Source of the DNA: Nipponacmea schrenckii
Lineage: Eukaryota; Mollusca; Gastropoda; Lottiidae
Direction of reading: 5' to 3'
NCBI GenBank assembly: GCA_030562195.1
Contig: JAUJPP010000006.1
Span: 1,860,001 to 1,924,000 of the forward strand
Length of the DNA: 64,000 nt
Below, piece after piece: positions 1-13,113 of the stretch. The notes beneath the pieces are model-generated. The model had not been told where the DNA came from, searched no databases, and was given only the letters and a program-made list of their open reading frames with translations. The first letter of the stretch is position 1. Every line of letters starts with the position of its first letter. Made by a program: the position numbers and the translations under genes.

Positions 1-117
1 CCCAGTGTGCTATAGACTGAGCATGTTAAAGTTCCTTTGATAGTTGAAAATAGCAAATAGAGTTGGCTTAAGCTGTTGTCTTGACGAAATTTCTTTTTCA
101 CCCTGTATCATGCTGCC

Positions 118-183
118 CTTCTTCATTTGCTGTTAAGTTTCAGAAGAGTAGGACATAAAAACTTCATTCATTTTACTTTCATA
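118..183 (-). repeat. SINE tail fragment
   Basis: A degraded match to the 3' tail of the SINE family whose best copy lies at 30358-30688. It keeps the order 'cttcatt', 'cagaagagtaggac', 'taaaa', 'cattcatttt'. Only the tail is present, so this is a relic. Confidence 0.4.
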
Positions 184-239
184 AAACCCTAATCATTTCA
201 AACCCTTTGTTTTTGTTTACAACCTTGGTCAGCGCCTTC

Positions 240-908
240 TGGAGAATACCATTCTCACATCACTATAAAACTATCACTATAAAACTATCACTATTCACAT
301 TACTATAAACTATCACTATACTATTCTCACATCACTATAAAACTATCACTATCACTATTCTCACATCACTATAAAACTATCACTATCACTATCACTATTC
401 TCACATCACTATAAAACTATCACTATCACTATTCTCACATCACTATAAAACTATCACTATCACTATCACTATTCTCACATTACTATAAAACTGAATCACG
501 TAGTATTTGTCAGATCACTTAAACTGTCAGTATCACTTCACTATTCTCACACAGTAGTAAACAGCTTTATATATACACTATTTCACAGTATAAATTTAAT
601 CTATAATCCTTACTATTTAACGTATAAAAGCTCTTTTATATATACACTATTCTACAGTCATGATAATTTAATGTTCTATAGTATCTATACTATTTACTGT
701 ATATAAAACTGTTATATATACATAGTTACATCATATAAAACTATCACTATCACTATCACTATTCTCACATCACTATAAAACTATCACTATCACTATCACT
801 ATTCTCACATCACTATAAAACTATCACTATCACTATCACTATTTTCACATCACTATAAAACTATCGCTATCACTATCACTATCACTATTCTCACATCACT
901 ATAAAAAC
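240..908. repeat. ctatca-type simple/minisatellite array
   Basis: Irregular tandem copies of a unit built from 'ctatcactat' and 'tctcacatcactataaaa', interrupted at about 490-735 by diverged AT-rich sequence with a similar texture. No coding signal is visible. Positions 1-240 hold only the SINE scrap and unassigned sequence. Confidence 0.8.
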
Positions 909-951
909 TGGAACCTCGTGAAGAAAATTTTGTCAGGATTCACATTTTTAA

Positions 952-1455
952 CTGTTAAGGGATCCTGTACTGTTTAAGCTGTAGTAAACAGGGCCTCTGT
1001 TTATTATTATAACAGTAGTTACAGGTAGTGAAGATTGTAATGTTCTATTGAGGGATCTTGTACTGTTTAAGCTGTAGTAAACAGGGCCTCTGTTTATTAT
1101 TATAACAGTAGTTACAGGTAGTGAAGATTGTAATGTTCTATTGAGGGATCTTGTACTGTTTAAGCTGTAGTATACAGGGCCTCTGTTTATTATTATAACA
1201 GTAGTTACAGGTAGTGAAGATTGTAATGTTCTATTGAGGGATCTTGTACTGTTTAAGCTGTAGTAAACAGGGCCTCTGTTTATTATTATAACAGTAGTTA
1301 CAGGTAGTGAAGATTGTAATGTTCTATTGAGGGATCTTGTACTGTTTAAGCTGTAGTAAACAGGGCCTCTGTTTATTATTATAACAGTAGTTACAGGTAG
1401 TGAAGATTGTAATGTTCTATTAAGGGATCTTGTTCTGTTTAAGCTGTAGTACACA
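952..1455. repeat. 93-bp tandem repeat, about 5.4 copies
   Basis: The period is exactly 93 bp ('gggatc' at 959 and 1052, and onward), and copies differ by only a few bases. Because 93 is a multiple of three, the minus strand stays open for 168 codons. That open frame is a consequence of the period and not a gene. Confidence 0.9.
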
Positions 1456-3240
1456 TATTATTATGATAATTGATTGTCCTAAACCTATACATGCTCATTT
1501 AAAAGTCAGATTAATTTGTTTAAAAAGGTTTATAATGGTAGACGCCTATATGTATTTATATAAATAGTAATTATTTACACTATTTCATGTAAATTTAATA
1601 TTCAGTTTAGTATTCTGTATTTGTATAACTAATTGGTACAGTATACTGTTGTTTATATTATTTACCTGTCAAACAACAGAAGAGATACAAGCTTTTAATA
1701 CACATGACACACTGTATAACAACATGTTTCAGAATCTATAAGTTCTAAATGACATTTAGAGGTGGATAGAAAGATCTCTATTATTGATATACTACGTTCT
1801 CTTTAATTTTTAGCAATGTTTAATTTACATGTGTTCTTTATATTGTATAACTTGATAAAGATTGCTGTATGTGAATTGAAACGTTGCTTAAATTAAAGAG
1901 AAGTAGTATATCTATAATAGTGGTCTTATTTATCTAAAGTTACTATATCTATTATTGTATAACTTGATAAAGATTCCTGTATGTGAATTGAAACGTTGGT
2001 TAAATTAAAGAGAAGTAGTATATCTATAATAGTGGTCTTATTTATCTATATTTATTAAGTTATTTAAGCCAGTATATAACAAGTCATATATTTGATGTCA
2101 GTGTATATCGCCCAGTTTGTCAACTGGTTTATCTATTTATAAACATGATTGTTATTGTCATGTGATCTATGACTGATACTATAATTATAAGTTGAATTAC
2201 CTGGTGAATATATTTTAATATCTAGTGATAAACCCAGAACCTATATTTAATATGATGTCTTCTATTGTATCAAGTGTAGGATACCTATATAAGCTTTAAC
2301 ATCTTCAATTAAAACACATTTCTTTATCAACATAAAGATGGCTCAAGGTTTACTTTATTAAGATAACTTCACATTGGATGAAGGATAAAGCTTTATTTCA
2401 TCTTTTATGACCCATATATATCACTTATCAAAACTGAAAATAAAATACATATAGCGATTCAGCCTTCTTCAATAATGAAACTGGGCCTGAGGAAGTGGTA
2501 ATGTAAATTTCTAACTGTCAGCTCAAAAGTTGTTTGCAGCATCAAGTCAATTTAATTCCAGTAAACATGATTTGAAGATTTTGCAGTCTGTAGTTAATGA
2601 TTTTAAACCTTTTAGATATTGACTGCAGCATGAATACTGTATATTTATCTGGAGGTGGGGTACCACCAAGCGTTGGTTTAACCAGTACCTATGGAAGGTA
2701 AACCACAGTTTATCAACTATACAACAGGTTGTTAAACTCCACTGTATAAAAGTCTTTGTTTTCTCCACATACCAAACTAATTATATTAATAACATTATAA
2801 CAATGACCTGTACAGTCAGGAAGAGAAGTCAAACTAAACAAAATATTTCAGTTATGTGTCATGATGTTGTTAGGACATTTCCTGATATATCAAGGGGAGG
2901 GGGGGGGGGGGTTGTCAGTCTGATACAGACATATAAGAGTGGGAGGATGTTATAGATAATTTTACAATTCAATGTTTTTATGGCCCAATGACAGTTAAAC
3001 CTGAAAGTTTACCTTGATATTAGTAGTTTCTGAGGAAGGAAGGGGAGAGGGGGGAATTTCTATGTTGACCTAGTATTGTCTATATTGTGACCTTATCCCT
3101 GGCCTCATTGACCAGGAGCAAGCAATCTAGATAATAGTACAGTTAGATTGATTGATTAGTACTAGGTAATGGCCTGTCCCCCCAGGGATATGACAGGTCA
3201 TGACATCGTGAGACCCAGGTCAGTCGACATGGAGAAGGAG
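1456..3240. other. AT-rich non-coding stretch
   Basis: No exon could be supported. It contains two copies of the 112-bp satellite (about 1770-2055), a G homopolymer near 2896-2911 and otherwise unassigned sequence. If the RNF180-like gene extends upstream, this is intron. Confidence 0.5.
1770..2055 (+). repeat. 112-bp satellite unit, two copies
   Basis: Same family as the arrays at 9230-9905, 14550-15330 and 57950-58475. It is recognised by 'gaaacgttg', 'gagaagtagtatatctataa' and 'tagtggtcttatttatct'. Here it is a short pair, suggesting dispersal as small groups. Confidence 0.75.
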
Positions 3241-3259
3241 TGTTGGTATGTTTATGTGA

Positions 3260-5460
3260 AATTAAGGTTTGTCAACTTGACATCCCTTTCAGAGAGTCCA
3301 CATAGCTAATAATGTTTATTTGGTATTTAGGTTTGTCAACTTCTTTTCAGAGAGTCCACATGGCTAATGATGTTTATTTGGTATTTAGGTTTGTCAACTT
3401 GACATTCCTTTCAGAGAGTCCACATAGCTAATAATGTTTATTTGGTATTTAGGTTTGTCAACTTGACATTCCTTTCAGAGAGTCCACATAGCTAATAATG
3501 TTTATTTGGTATTTAGGTTTGTCAACTTGACATCCTTTTCAGAGAGTCCACATAGTTAATAATGTTTATTTGGTATTAAGGTTTCTCAGCTCAGATGCAT
3601 TTCTTTCAGAGAGTCTACATAGCTAATAATGTTTATTTGGTATTTAGGTTTGTCAACTTGACATCCCTTTCAGAGAGTCCACATAGCTAATAATGTTTAT
3701 TTGGTATTTAGGTTTTTCAACTCAGCAGGACCCTTTTCAGAGAGTCCACATAGCTAATAATGTTTATTTGGTATTTAGGCTTGTCAACTCTACATCCCTT
3801 TCAGAGAGTCCACATAGCTAATAATGTTTATTTGGTATTTAGGTTTGTCAACTCAACAGCACCCCCTTCAGAGAGTCCACATAGCTAAAAATGTTTATTT
3901 GGTATTTAGGTTTTTCAACTCAGCAGGATCCCTTTCAGAGAGTCCACATAGCTAATTATGTTTATTTGGTATTTAGGTTTGTCAACTTGACACCCCTTTC
4001 AGAGAGTCCACATAGCTAATAATGTTTATTCGGTATTTAGGCTTGTCAACTCTACATCCCTTTCAGAGAGTCCACATAGCTAATAATGTTTATTCGGTAT
4101 TTAGGCTTGTCAACTCTACATCCCTTTCAGAGAGTCCTAATAGCTAATAATGTTTATTTGGTATTTAGGTTTGTCAACTCAGCAGCACCCCTTTCAGAGA
4201 GTCCACATAGCTAATAATGTTTATTTGGTATTTAGGTTTGTCAACTCAGCAGCACCCCTTTCAGAGAGTCCACATAGCTAATAATGTTTATTTGGTATTT
4301 AGGTTTTTCAACTCAGCAGGACCATTTTCAGAGAGTCCACATAGCTAATAATGTTTATTTGGTATTTAGGCTTGTCAACTCTACATCCCTTTCAGAGAGT
4401 CCACATAGCTAATAATGTTTATTTGGTATTTAGGTTTGTCAACTCAGCAGCACCCCTTTCAGAGAGTCCACATAGCTAATAATGTTTATTTGGTATTAAG
4501 GTTTTTCAACTCAGCAGGATCCCTTTCAGAGAGTCCACATAGCTAATAATGTTTATTTGGTATTTAGGTTTGTCAACTTGACACCCCTTTCAGGGAGTCC
4601 ACATAGCTAATAATGTTTATTCGGTATTTAGGCTTGTCAACTCTACATCCCTTTCAGAGAGTCCACATAGCTAATAATGTTTATTTGGTATTTAGGCTTG
4701 TCAACTCAGCAGCACCCCTTTCAGAGAGTCTACATAGCTAATAATGTTTATTTGGTATTTAGGCTTGTCAACTCAGCAGCACCCCTTTCAGAGAGTCCAC
4801 ATAGCTAATAATGTTTATTTGGTATTTAGGTTTTTCAACTCAGCAGCACCCCTTTCAGAGAGTCCACATCGCTAATAATGTTTATTTGGTATTTAGGTTT
4901 GTCAACTGAGCAGCATCTCTTTCAGGGAGTCCACATAGCTAATATTGTTTATTTGGTATTTAGGTTTGTCAACTCAGCAGCATTCCTTTCAGAGAGTCCA
5001 CATAGCTAATAATGTTTATTCGGTATTTAGGCTTGTCAACTCTACATTCCTTTCAGAGAGTCCTAATAGCTAATAATATGTATTTGGTATTTAGGCTTGT
5101 CAACTGTACAACCCTTTCAGAGAGTCCATATAGCTAATAATGTTTATTTGGTATTTAGGTTTGTCAACTCAGCAGCACCCCTTTCAGAGAGTCCACATCG
5201 CTAATAATGTTTATTTGGTATTTAGGTTTGTCAACTGAGCAGCATCTCTTTCAGGGAGTCCACATAGCTAATAATGTTTATTTGGTATTTAGGTTTGTCA
5301 ACTCAGCAGCATTCCTTTCAGAGAGTCTACATAGCTAATGTTTATTTGGTATTTAGGTTTGTCAACTCAGCAGCATCCCTTTCAGAGAGTCCACATAGCT
5401 AATAATGTTTATTTGGTATTTAGGTTTGTCAACTCAGCAGCACCCCTTTCAGAGATAATG
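3260..5460 (+). repeat. About 66-bp tandem array upstream of an RNF180-like exon
   Basis: About 33 copies with period 64-70 bp (for example 4201 to 4268). Each copy contains 'ttcagagagtccacatagct' followed by 'tgtttatttggtatttagg'. Each therefore carries two acceptor-like motifs, 'ctttcag' and 'tatttag'. The last partial unit (5445-5482) runs into the real acceptor of the exon at 5483, whose intron end ('tgtttatcttattttagg') resembles the repeat's own end. Confidence 0.9.
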
Positions 5461-5482
5461 AAAAATGTTTATCTTATTTTAG

Positions 5483-8400
5483 GTTGATTTGAAAGTTTGG
5501 CAGCTGGAGAGACAGACCAAGAGAGTATTTTATCCTGAAGAGATGCCAAAGTCCAGAAAATCAGGCAAGAAAAATGGAAAACAGACAGACAAATCGGAGA
5601 ACCAGTGGGTACACGTTGAAGGAGCGACCCCACCTGACAGCTGGGAGATTGTAGAAGATGAAGGACTCCACGAGGTTGGAGATCAAAAGGGCGCGAAGGG
5701 TTCCCTCAAAGAAGCAGTGCCACCAGAAGATACTGGGAAACTCAGTGACGATGATCTGATAGTGATATTGGAGGATTCCTGTCAACAATCATTAGATCCA
5801 TCTTTAGTAACAGGGAATACCCTACAGATATCACTAAAGGATTCCCCTCAGGAATTGCCATCCACCGAGGAATCCCCCTCCACCGAGGAATCCCCTATCA
5901 CTTCACACGAGGAATCCCCCGAGAGTGATCTGGATAAAAGCTCTGATTTTCAGATAATTGATCACTCTGAGGATGAATCCTCAAACGAAACTGATCTGCT
6001 TTTGGAAAATGAGATTTTAGAGGCAGCGAAACGTAACGTGACCTTGAAATATTCTCATATAGTCCGCCATAGCTCTCCACCTACTACCGAACTATCATTA
6101 CAATCCATATCAGATGGGAAGACCTGCACTGGGACACCTGTTCCATCCGTTAGAGAGTCAATGATGGCTGAGAAATCCCTTTCAATGGACACCCTGGAAG
6201 CTGATCAGAAACAGAGTTCCGAGCAGGGTGTCAAACCAAAAACAGAAAATGAAGATCCTAGAGTAGTAGTACGAGACAATGGTGAAGTCAGTCCTAGATC
6301 TGGACAAGCCAGTGTAGCTGTAAAGACAGCGACGAGATCTGAAGATGCCACATCCGAGGAACTTATCCAAGAGACTACTGACGGTGATCATTTCATAGGA
6401 TTCGTAGAAAAGAAATCCAAGAAACAGAAGAAGAAGGAGAAGAAGAGACAAGTAGCTGTTGAAGCAATTGAAGATGTTAGCGATCAGAAAAATGATCCAA
6501 AGGATTCAGAAGATCAACCAACTACTGATAAGGTCAGCTCAGTCCATAAGGAATATTTTGAAACATTCAGCAAGAATAAGAAGCAGAGAGATTTAGCAAC
6601 TATGTCAATTCTGCTAGCCAAAGATCAGACCATTGAAGACATTCAGGGTGAAGATGCTGTTGCCAATACTGAAGACCCTAAAGGAGAGAAACCAGTTGCT
6701 GGTACTGGAGGACCTTCGAGAAGTCTAGAGGTGGTAAGGGAGTTATCTGTACCAGAAGAGACCGAGAGTATATCTGGTGGTTCTGAAGAAACAGCTAGTA
6801 TTGCCGGTACTGAGGATTCTTCTGATCGACTGGATGCTGATGGTGGTAAGGACACTGGTAAGTAATCTTAAGTCAGCCTTCTTACCAACGATCAACGGTT
6901 TTTACTTTTTTGTATGTCATTGGGCCTCATCCTGCCTCAAATGTAATAATTGAAATGCTTAATAGTCAAATTGGTTTTCTAGCTTTTTGTATGTAAATTT
7001 ATGTTTGGGTCGCATTCTGCATCCGATCTCAGTGGTAATAATAGAAATACTTAACCGTATGTGATTGTATCGTGGGCCATTGCAATAGCTACCACACAAA
7101 ATGGTTAGTTCAAGTAGAAATCAATCTAAATCTGTCCCTGATATACTAAGGAGACCTCTTGACAATCTCTTTTAAAACTTGAGCTGGTATACATCATCAA
7201 TAGCCATATGAAATGGATAGTTCAAGTCGAACCGTAAGACAAACAGATAACTGACGAAAACGTGAATGATGGAAATCAATCAGACAGTGCCCCAAATAAA
7301 CGTTAAAAAACCTAAGCCGGTTTATGTTATTACTAGATTTTGTAATTTTTGAAGTTCCCCTTGATCCTTGAACCTTTGAACATAATGCAAATTATGCAAA
7401 GTTATAATAAGTGTCTTTTATTCATTTCAGATGAACAGATTGTTCCAAAGAAGGTTTCCAAATCCGCCAGGAGACGAAAAAAGTTGAAAGAAAAAATGGC
7501 GAAGGTGATTGAGAATTTCTCTAATCCAAGTTTGGTCATGGAAAAATATGAAAAAACGTTTGGAGAGGAATATGTAGTAAGTCAAATTTGTTTTTATTTC
7601 AAGCCTTTTAACTTCTCGAGTTGGTTGTTTTAGAACCTTGCTACCCAATCCTTCTAAGCTCTCACACCCTAAGAACAATCATCTGATATCCCCACCCCCT
7701 GAAACAATAATCATGTGATATCCTCAAAGCAATCGTGATATCATCACCCACTAAAACTATAATATTTTTATATTTTCACCCCTCATGAGCACTGATCATT
7801 TAATATCGTTATCCCCCAAAACATTTTTAATCGTAAAATATATTTCAAAGATTATTATAATGCTCTCCATATTCCCTACCAGACTAAGTAGGCCCCTTTA
7901 GTCATAGTCTGGTTCACGTCCAGTCCATCGATAACAAACATGCACCATAGGTCCTGAATATAGATCCCGGACATAATTGACGACTTTATTTTTTTTTCCA
8001 GCCACCAAGTAAAGTTATGGACTCGGATGTAGATAGTTCTGTAACGTGTCCTGTTTGTCTGGAACTATACTATCACCCCTACTACGTGGAACCATGTGGT
8101 CATGTTTTCTGTGAGCCCTGTCTAAGGAAACTGACCGTTAGATCCTGTCTTGATATACCATGTCCATTATGTAGGAAAATAGTACACTCTTGTCATTTAG
8201 ATGAAGGTAGGTAACTCTATTGAAAAATAATATTTTCAGACCACAGTGTAAATTTCTTCTATATTTGTCACTATTTGAGTATTTTTCAATTTGAGCTGTT
8301 TTTTTATATAATATTAAGGAAAATAACGATTCACAAGATGCAGAAGAAGGTTCTCTTACCATTAACATCCCAGAACAATTTGAAATAAAAACACATATAT

Positions 8401-9081
8401 AGACTAATGTTCATGTTGTGAAAAATTTTCTCTCGTTAGTAATTATCAATGTTAATTAACCACCTCTTACCGGTTTAATCCCTTAATTAACTAAATTAAT
8501 TGACTGATAGTGTAAGGAGTCTCTTTGACTGAACTTGATTGTTAAATTTTGATTCTTTTTTACGTCACTGACCTATACCTGATGTTCTGATCATTCTGAT
8601 TGACCGGCATATATAGCGAAATCAATAGCCCTTTTCATGGGTCATTACACACTGTGTTGAGTTGTGTGTATGTGTTTCTGAAAATTTTAAATTTAAATAT
8701 ATATCGTTTTGTAATTGTTTTGTTTATCATGATATTATTTCAGAATTATCACATCGTATTACCAAGTCTTTCCCTGTCAAATCTGCTGCTAGAAACCGCT
8801 CTGAACGTAAGAATAGAACCAAGAAAAGCCCTTTACCCAGAGTGGACGTGGAGCCAGGAACGCCAGTATCTTTAAACGATATCTACCCAAGATGGGGTAA
8901 AGGGAACGGTGTGGAGGTACTATTTAGTCGTATAACAATTCAGCGAATTCTTCTAGTAATAATTGCTGTGATCTCCTATATTTTTACCTCGTGTACAATT
9001 CGAGCCATTACTTACTTCGATATTAACGGCAATAGTTCAACTAATTATATATTTATGACCCCTTTTTGGGTCTATTTCTGA
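5483..9081 (+). CDS. RNF180: RNF180-like membrane-anchored RING E3 ubiquitin ligase, C-terminal exons
   Basis: Four exons fit in phase: 5483-6857, 7431-7576, 8002-8206 and 8744-9081 (stop TGA). They encode 687 residues in this window. The first exon enters in phase 0 from 'ttttag' and has no good ATG at its start, so upstream exons lie outside the window or were missed. Residues 1-458 are acidic and low-complexity, with a small internal TEESP repeat and a lysine-rich patch (KKSKKQKKKEKKRQ). The second exon is basic and probably helical. A C3HC4 RING spans about residues 523-564: CPVC, then C539, H541, C544, C547 and CPLC. The last exon has a hydrophobic segment at about 642-662, followed by a short tail. 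RING plus a C-terminal membrane anchor is the layout of RNF180 (Rines), which ubiquitinates substrates at the endoplasmic reticulum membrane. The RING spacing and C-terminal layout support the assignment; the N-terminal half is not recognisable as RNF180. Confidence 0.75.
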
Positions 9082-9229
9082 CAAGGGATTTAAAATTGTA
9101 TTAGTGGTTGATGAAATTTTAATTTAGAATATATAATTGTAATTTTATTAGATGAATTATTAGAATTAAAACATAAAAAAAACCACTATTCCGAAATCTG
9201 CTGCTAGTTAATTTAAGAACGTTAAATTA

Positions 9230-9905
9230 ACATACAGGAATCTTTATCAAGTTATACAAAAAGAATAGTAACAGAAAAATCCCTTTTAGATATACTATTC
9301 TCTTTAATGAAAACAACGTTTCAATACATACAGTCTTATAAGAATACAATAATAGATATAGTAATTTAGAAAATAAGACCATATTATAGTGTACTACTTC
9401 TCTTTAATTTAAACAACGTTTCAAACATAAGCACTCTTTATAAGTAATACAATTAAATATATCTTTAGATAATAAGACCACTGTTATAGATGTACTACTC
9501 CTTTAATTTAAAACGTTTCAATAAAATACAGCATTTTATCAAGTAATACAATAATAGATATAGTAATTAGATAAATAAGACCACTATTATAGATATACTA
9601 CTTCTCTTTAATTAAAACAACGTTTCAATTCACATACAGGAATCTTTATCAAGTTATACAATAATAGATATAGTAACTTTAGATAAATAAAACCACTATT
9701 ATAGATATACTACTTCTCTTTAATTAAAACAACGTTTCAATTCACATACAGGAATCTTTATCAAGTTATACAATAATAGATATAGTAACTTTAGATAAAT
9801 AAGACTACTATTATAGGTATACTACTTCTCTTTAATTTAAACAACGTTTCAATTCACATACAGTGATCTTTATCATAGTATATCCATGATAGTGGTTATT
9901 TATCT
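9230..9905 (-). repeat. 112-bp satellite array, minus orientation
   Basis: About six copies of the unit seen from 14550, here as its reverse complement ('aacgtttcaa', 'ccactattatagatatacta'). Copies in 9290-9560 carry many small deletions; those in 9560-9900 are close to consensus. Confidence 0.85.
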
Positions 9906-10689
9906 ATATTTATTGTTAAAGTAATGAAAAGGTTACATTGTTTTTTAAGATATTAGGGTAGATGAAGGGTTTTAAATTTAAAAAAAAAAAGTTTTAGTTT
10001 GATGACGAAAAACGATAAAAAAAAAATAGGCAATATATGGACAATGAAATAATTTTGGTGATTTGGAATTTAATGTTGTACCATTAAAATGAAAAAAAGA
10101 GAAAGATATATAGACATTTTTTTATCATCGTATCTTAACACTTTATATCTTTAAAAAAAACTGGTTTGGTTTTTATTAATTTTAAAGAATTGTAATAACT
10201 TCAAAATAATAATTTACCATTTAACAAGTCAATTGTTAGCCATTGTTTCGCACGTAAAGTAAGAAGTATCCACAACGATTCCATCAGATCGTGGTGGACT
10301 AGTAAAATGACCCACCGAGAAACAAGATTTAGGATGTTATTCTCTAAAACTGAAAATAATTTTAATGTCCCTACTGTATTTCTTAAAATGTGGATTTTTT
10401 TCTTACTTAAGTTTCCGAGATTAACGGCCCAATATTCTAATCGTGTTGATGTTTTGAGTACCACATAATTACGAGTATAGTGCGCACCACATCCTACAAT
10501 CTAATGATTCTTTCACAAAAACCTACCCATCCCCCTCCCCTCCCAACTTCCACCCCTAGAGTGTTATATATATTCTGTATGGTGAATTGTTAAAGTTTGA
10601 ACTAGTCTATATTATTGTTTTTGTTACTAATTTATTACTGTCACCTTTATATTTACTATAACTTGCAAAATTGAATTTTATCAGCTGAT

Positions 10690-11955
10690 AAAGTGAATAT
10701 TTAGATAACTATACAGATAACTGAAATTGAGTTCTATAAGCTTGTAAAGTATATGTAGAATACAGATAGCTGAAATAGAACTCTATCAGCTGATGAAGTG
10801 AATATTTAGATAACTATACAGATATTTGAAATTGAGTTCTATAAGCTGGTAAAGTATATGTAGAATACAGATAGCTGAAATAGAGCTCTATCAGCTGAAA
10901 AAGTAAATATTTAGATAACAATACAGATAGCTGAAATTGAGTTCTATCAGCTGGTAAAGTAAATATTTAGATAACTATACAGATAACTGTAATTGAACTC
11001 TATCAGCTGGTAAAGTAAATATTTAGATGACTATACAGATAGCTTAAATTGAGCTCTATCAGCTGGTAAAGTAAATATTTAGATGACTATACAGATAGCT
11101 TAAATTGAGCTCTATCAGCTGGTAAAGTAAATATTTAGATGACTATACCGATAGCTTAAATTGAACTCTATCAGCTGGTAAAGTTATTTAGATACTAATA
11201 TTAAATTAGCTCTCAGCTGTTAATATTTAGTACTAACCGATAGCTTAAATTGAACTCTATCAGCTGGTAAAGTAAATATTTAGATGACTATACAGATAGC
11301 TGAAATTGAGCTCTATCAGCTGGTAAAGTAAATATTTAGATGACTATACAGATAGCTGAAATTGAGTTCTATCAGCTGGTATAGTAAATATTTAGATGAC
11401 TATACAGATAGCTGAAATTGAGTTCTATCAGCTGGTATAGTAAATATTTAGATGACTATACAGATAGCTGAAATTGAGTTCTATCAGTTGGTAAAGTGAA
11501 TATTTAGATGACTATACAGATAGCTGTAATTGAGTTCTATCAGCTGGTAAAGTAAATATTTAGATGACTATACAGATAGCTGAAATTGAGTTCTATCAGA
11601 TGGTAAAGTAAATATTTAGATGACTAGATAGATAGCTGAAATTGAGCTCTATCAGCTAGTAAAGTAAATATTTAGATGACTATACAGATAGTTGAAATTG
11701 AGTTCGATCAGCTGGTAAAGTAAGTATTGAAATGAGTATATAGATAGTTGAAATTGAGTTCTATCAGCTGGTAAAGTAAGTATTGAAATGAGTATATAGA
11801 TAGCTGATATTGAGCTCTATCAGCTGGTAAAGTCAATATTTAGATGACTATACAGATAGATGAAATTGAGCTCTGTCAGCTGGTAAAGTAAATATTGAGA
11901 TTTCTATCAGCTGGTAAAGTAAATAGATAGCTGAAATTGAGCTCTATCAGCTTGA
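10690..11955. repeat. 56-bp tandem satellite
   Basis: About 22 copies with a 56-bp period, clear at 11041-11100. The unit runs from 'agctgaaattgagctctatc' through 'agctggtaaagtaaatattt' to 'agatgactatacagat'. A unit at 11185-11240 is broken by many single-base losses. Confidence 0.9.
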
Positions 11956-12910
11956 ATATTTAGACGGTTCTATCTCTTCAACTAGACTAATATATATATT
12001 TTTGTACTATATAAGGGTGTTATGTTATTTTAAAATTGTTTGTTATGGACTAATTGCAATGTTTAAACCTTGTTTTTTGAGAAATTTGGGATAAATCAGC
12101 GATTGGCATTACTCTTATATCTTAAGGGTACCCATGAACTTTGAACTTTCAGATTGAGGATGGCAGGTTTTAAGAGATTATAACCTTCAGTGATTGATAT
12201 TATTATATTTTAACACTTTTAATGGTTTACAAAATGGCCGTCTTTATTATTTAAAGAAATTGATAATTTCATGATTTTTAATCATTTTATGCTGTCAATG
12301 TTTTAGAGGTTGCTAAAAATAAACATTACATAAAAACTATATTGTTAAAATCTTAATATGAATATCCCTGTGTTTGGAAAAAATGTTTTTTAATACCAGG
12401 GCATACGAATAAAAATGACTTTATATTGACTAATTTAATGATAAACTATTAAACAACTTATTTCATTATAAACATAGTGTTACTTTCAATATATATATAT
12501 TAAGTTTCAATGTTTGCTGAAGGTTTAAATGTGATTAGACTCGAGAACCTTTCATAGATCAAACTATAATTTAGCTTGGTTGATGTTTTCTTTTTGTTTT
12601 ATCTTTTTACTAGAATAAAGATTAGTTCAAATGGTTCACTAGTAAATTTATTGTGACAAAATATACCCCATTGTACACTGCATGGTATTGGCAATGTTCA
12701 TTAGTCAGATAAGAAAATTCAACATTTCAACTCATTGTGAAAATGAGTTAAGAATCGAATTTTAACCCTTGTTTAGCGATTGACTAGAAAAGGCAGTTCA
12801 AGACTATTCCTTAGTGTTCAGTGATCTGCCCATATTTCTAGAGTTTCGTATTATTGCATCCGCACCTTTCAACCTGCCCTCTATCAATGAAACAATTTTA
12901 AAAAATGCAA

Positions 12911-13113
12911 AAAATGAAATGAATAGAGTTTTACGTGTTACTCTTGTACATATTATAGGCTAATGAAGACGGGTAACGTCATACAGTACTCAAAGAGGGA
13001 AATTTTGCCAGGGCAGCGACATTAAACTCTTGCAATTTCCAACTATCGAGGGATCTTTAACGTGCACAGCCTGTAGCATACGGGTCTCGGTTCATTGTCC
13101 CTCCGACCTGCAG
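12911..13113 (-). repeat. tRNA-derived SINE, body and tail
   Basis: Same order of blocks as the 30358-30688 copy: 'tttacg', 'ggctaatgaagacggg', 'gaaattttgccagg', 'gagggatctttaacgtgcac', 'cctccgacctgcag'. The tRNA-like head is missing. Confidence 0.75.

Noticed and set aside
948..1454. 168-codon frame on the minus strand
   Set aside because: It exists only because the tandem period is 93 bp. There is no start context, domain or composition typical of a gene.
10201..10464. 87-codon minus-strand frame
   Set aside because: It has some retroelement-like flavour but no recognisable motif, and no flanking continuation could be found.
10790..10815. CTGATGA in the 56-bp satellite as a hammerhead core
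   Set aside because: Most units read CTGGTAA at this site, so CTGATGA is a rare variant, and no paired stems or GAAA at the right place were seen.
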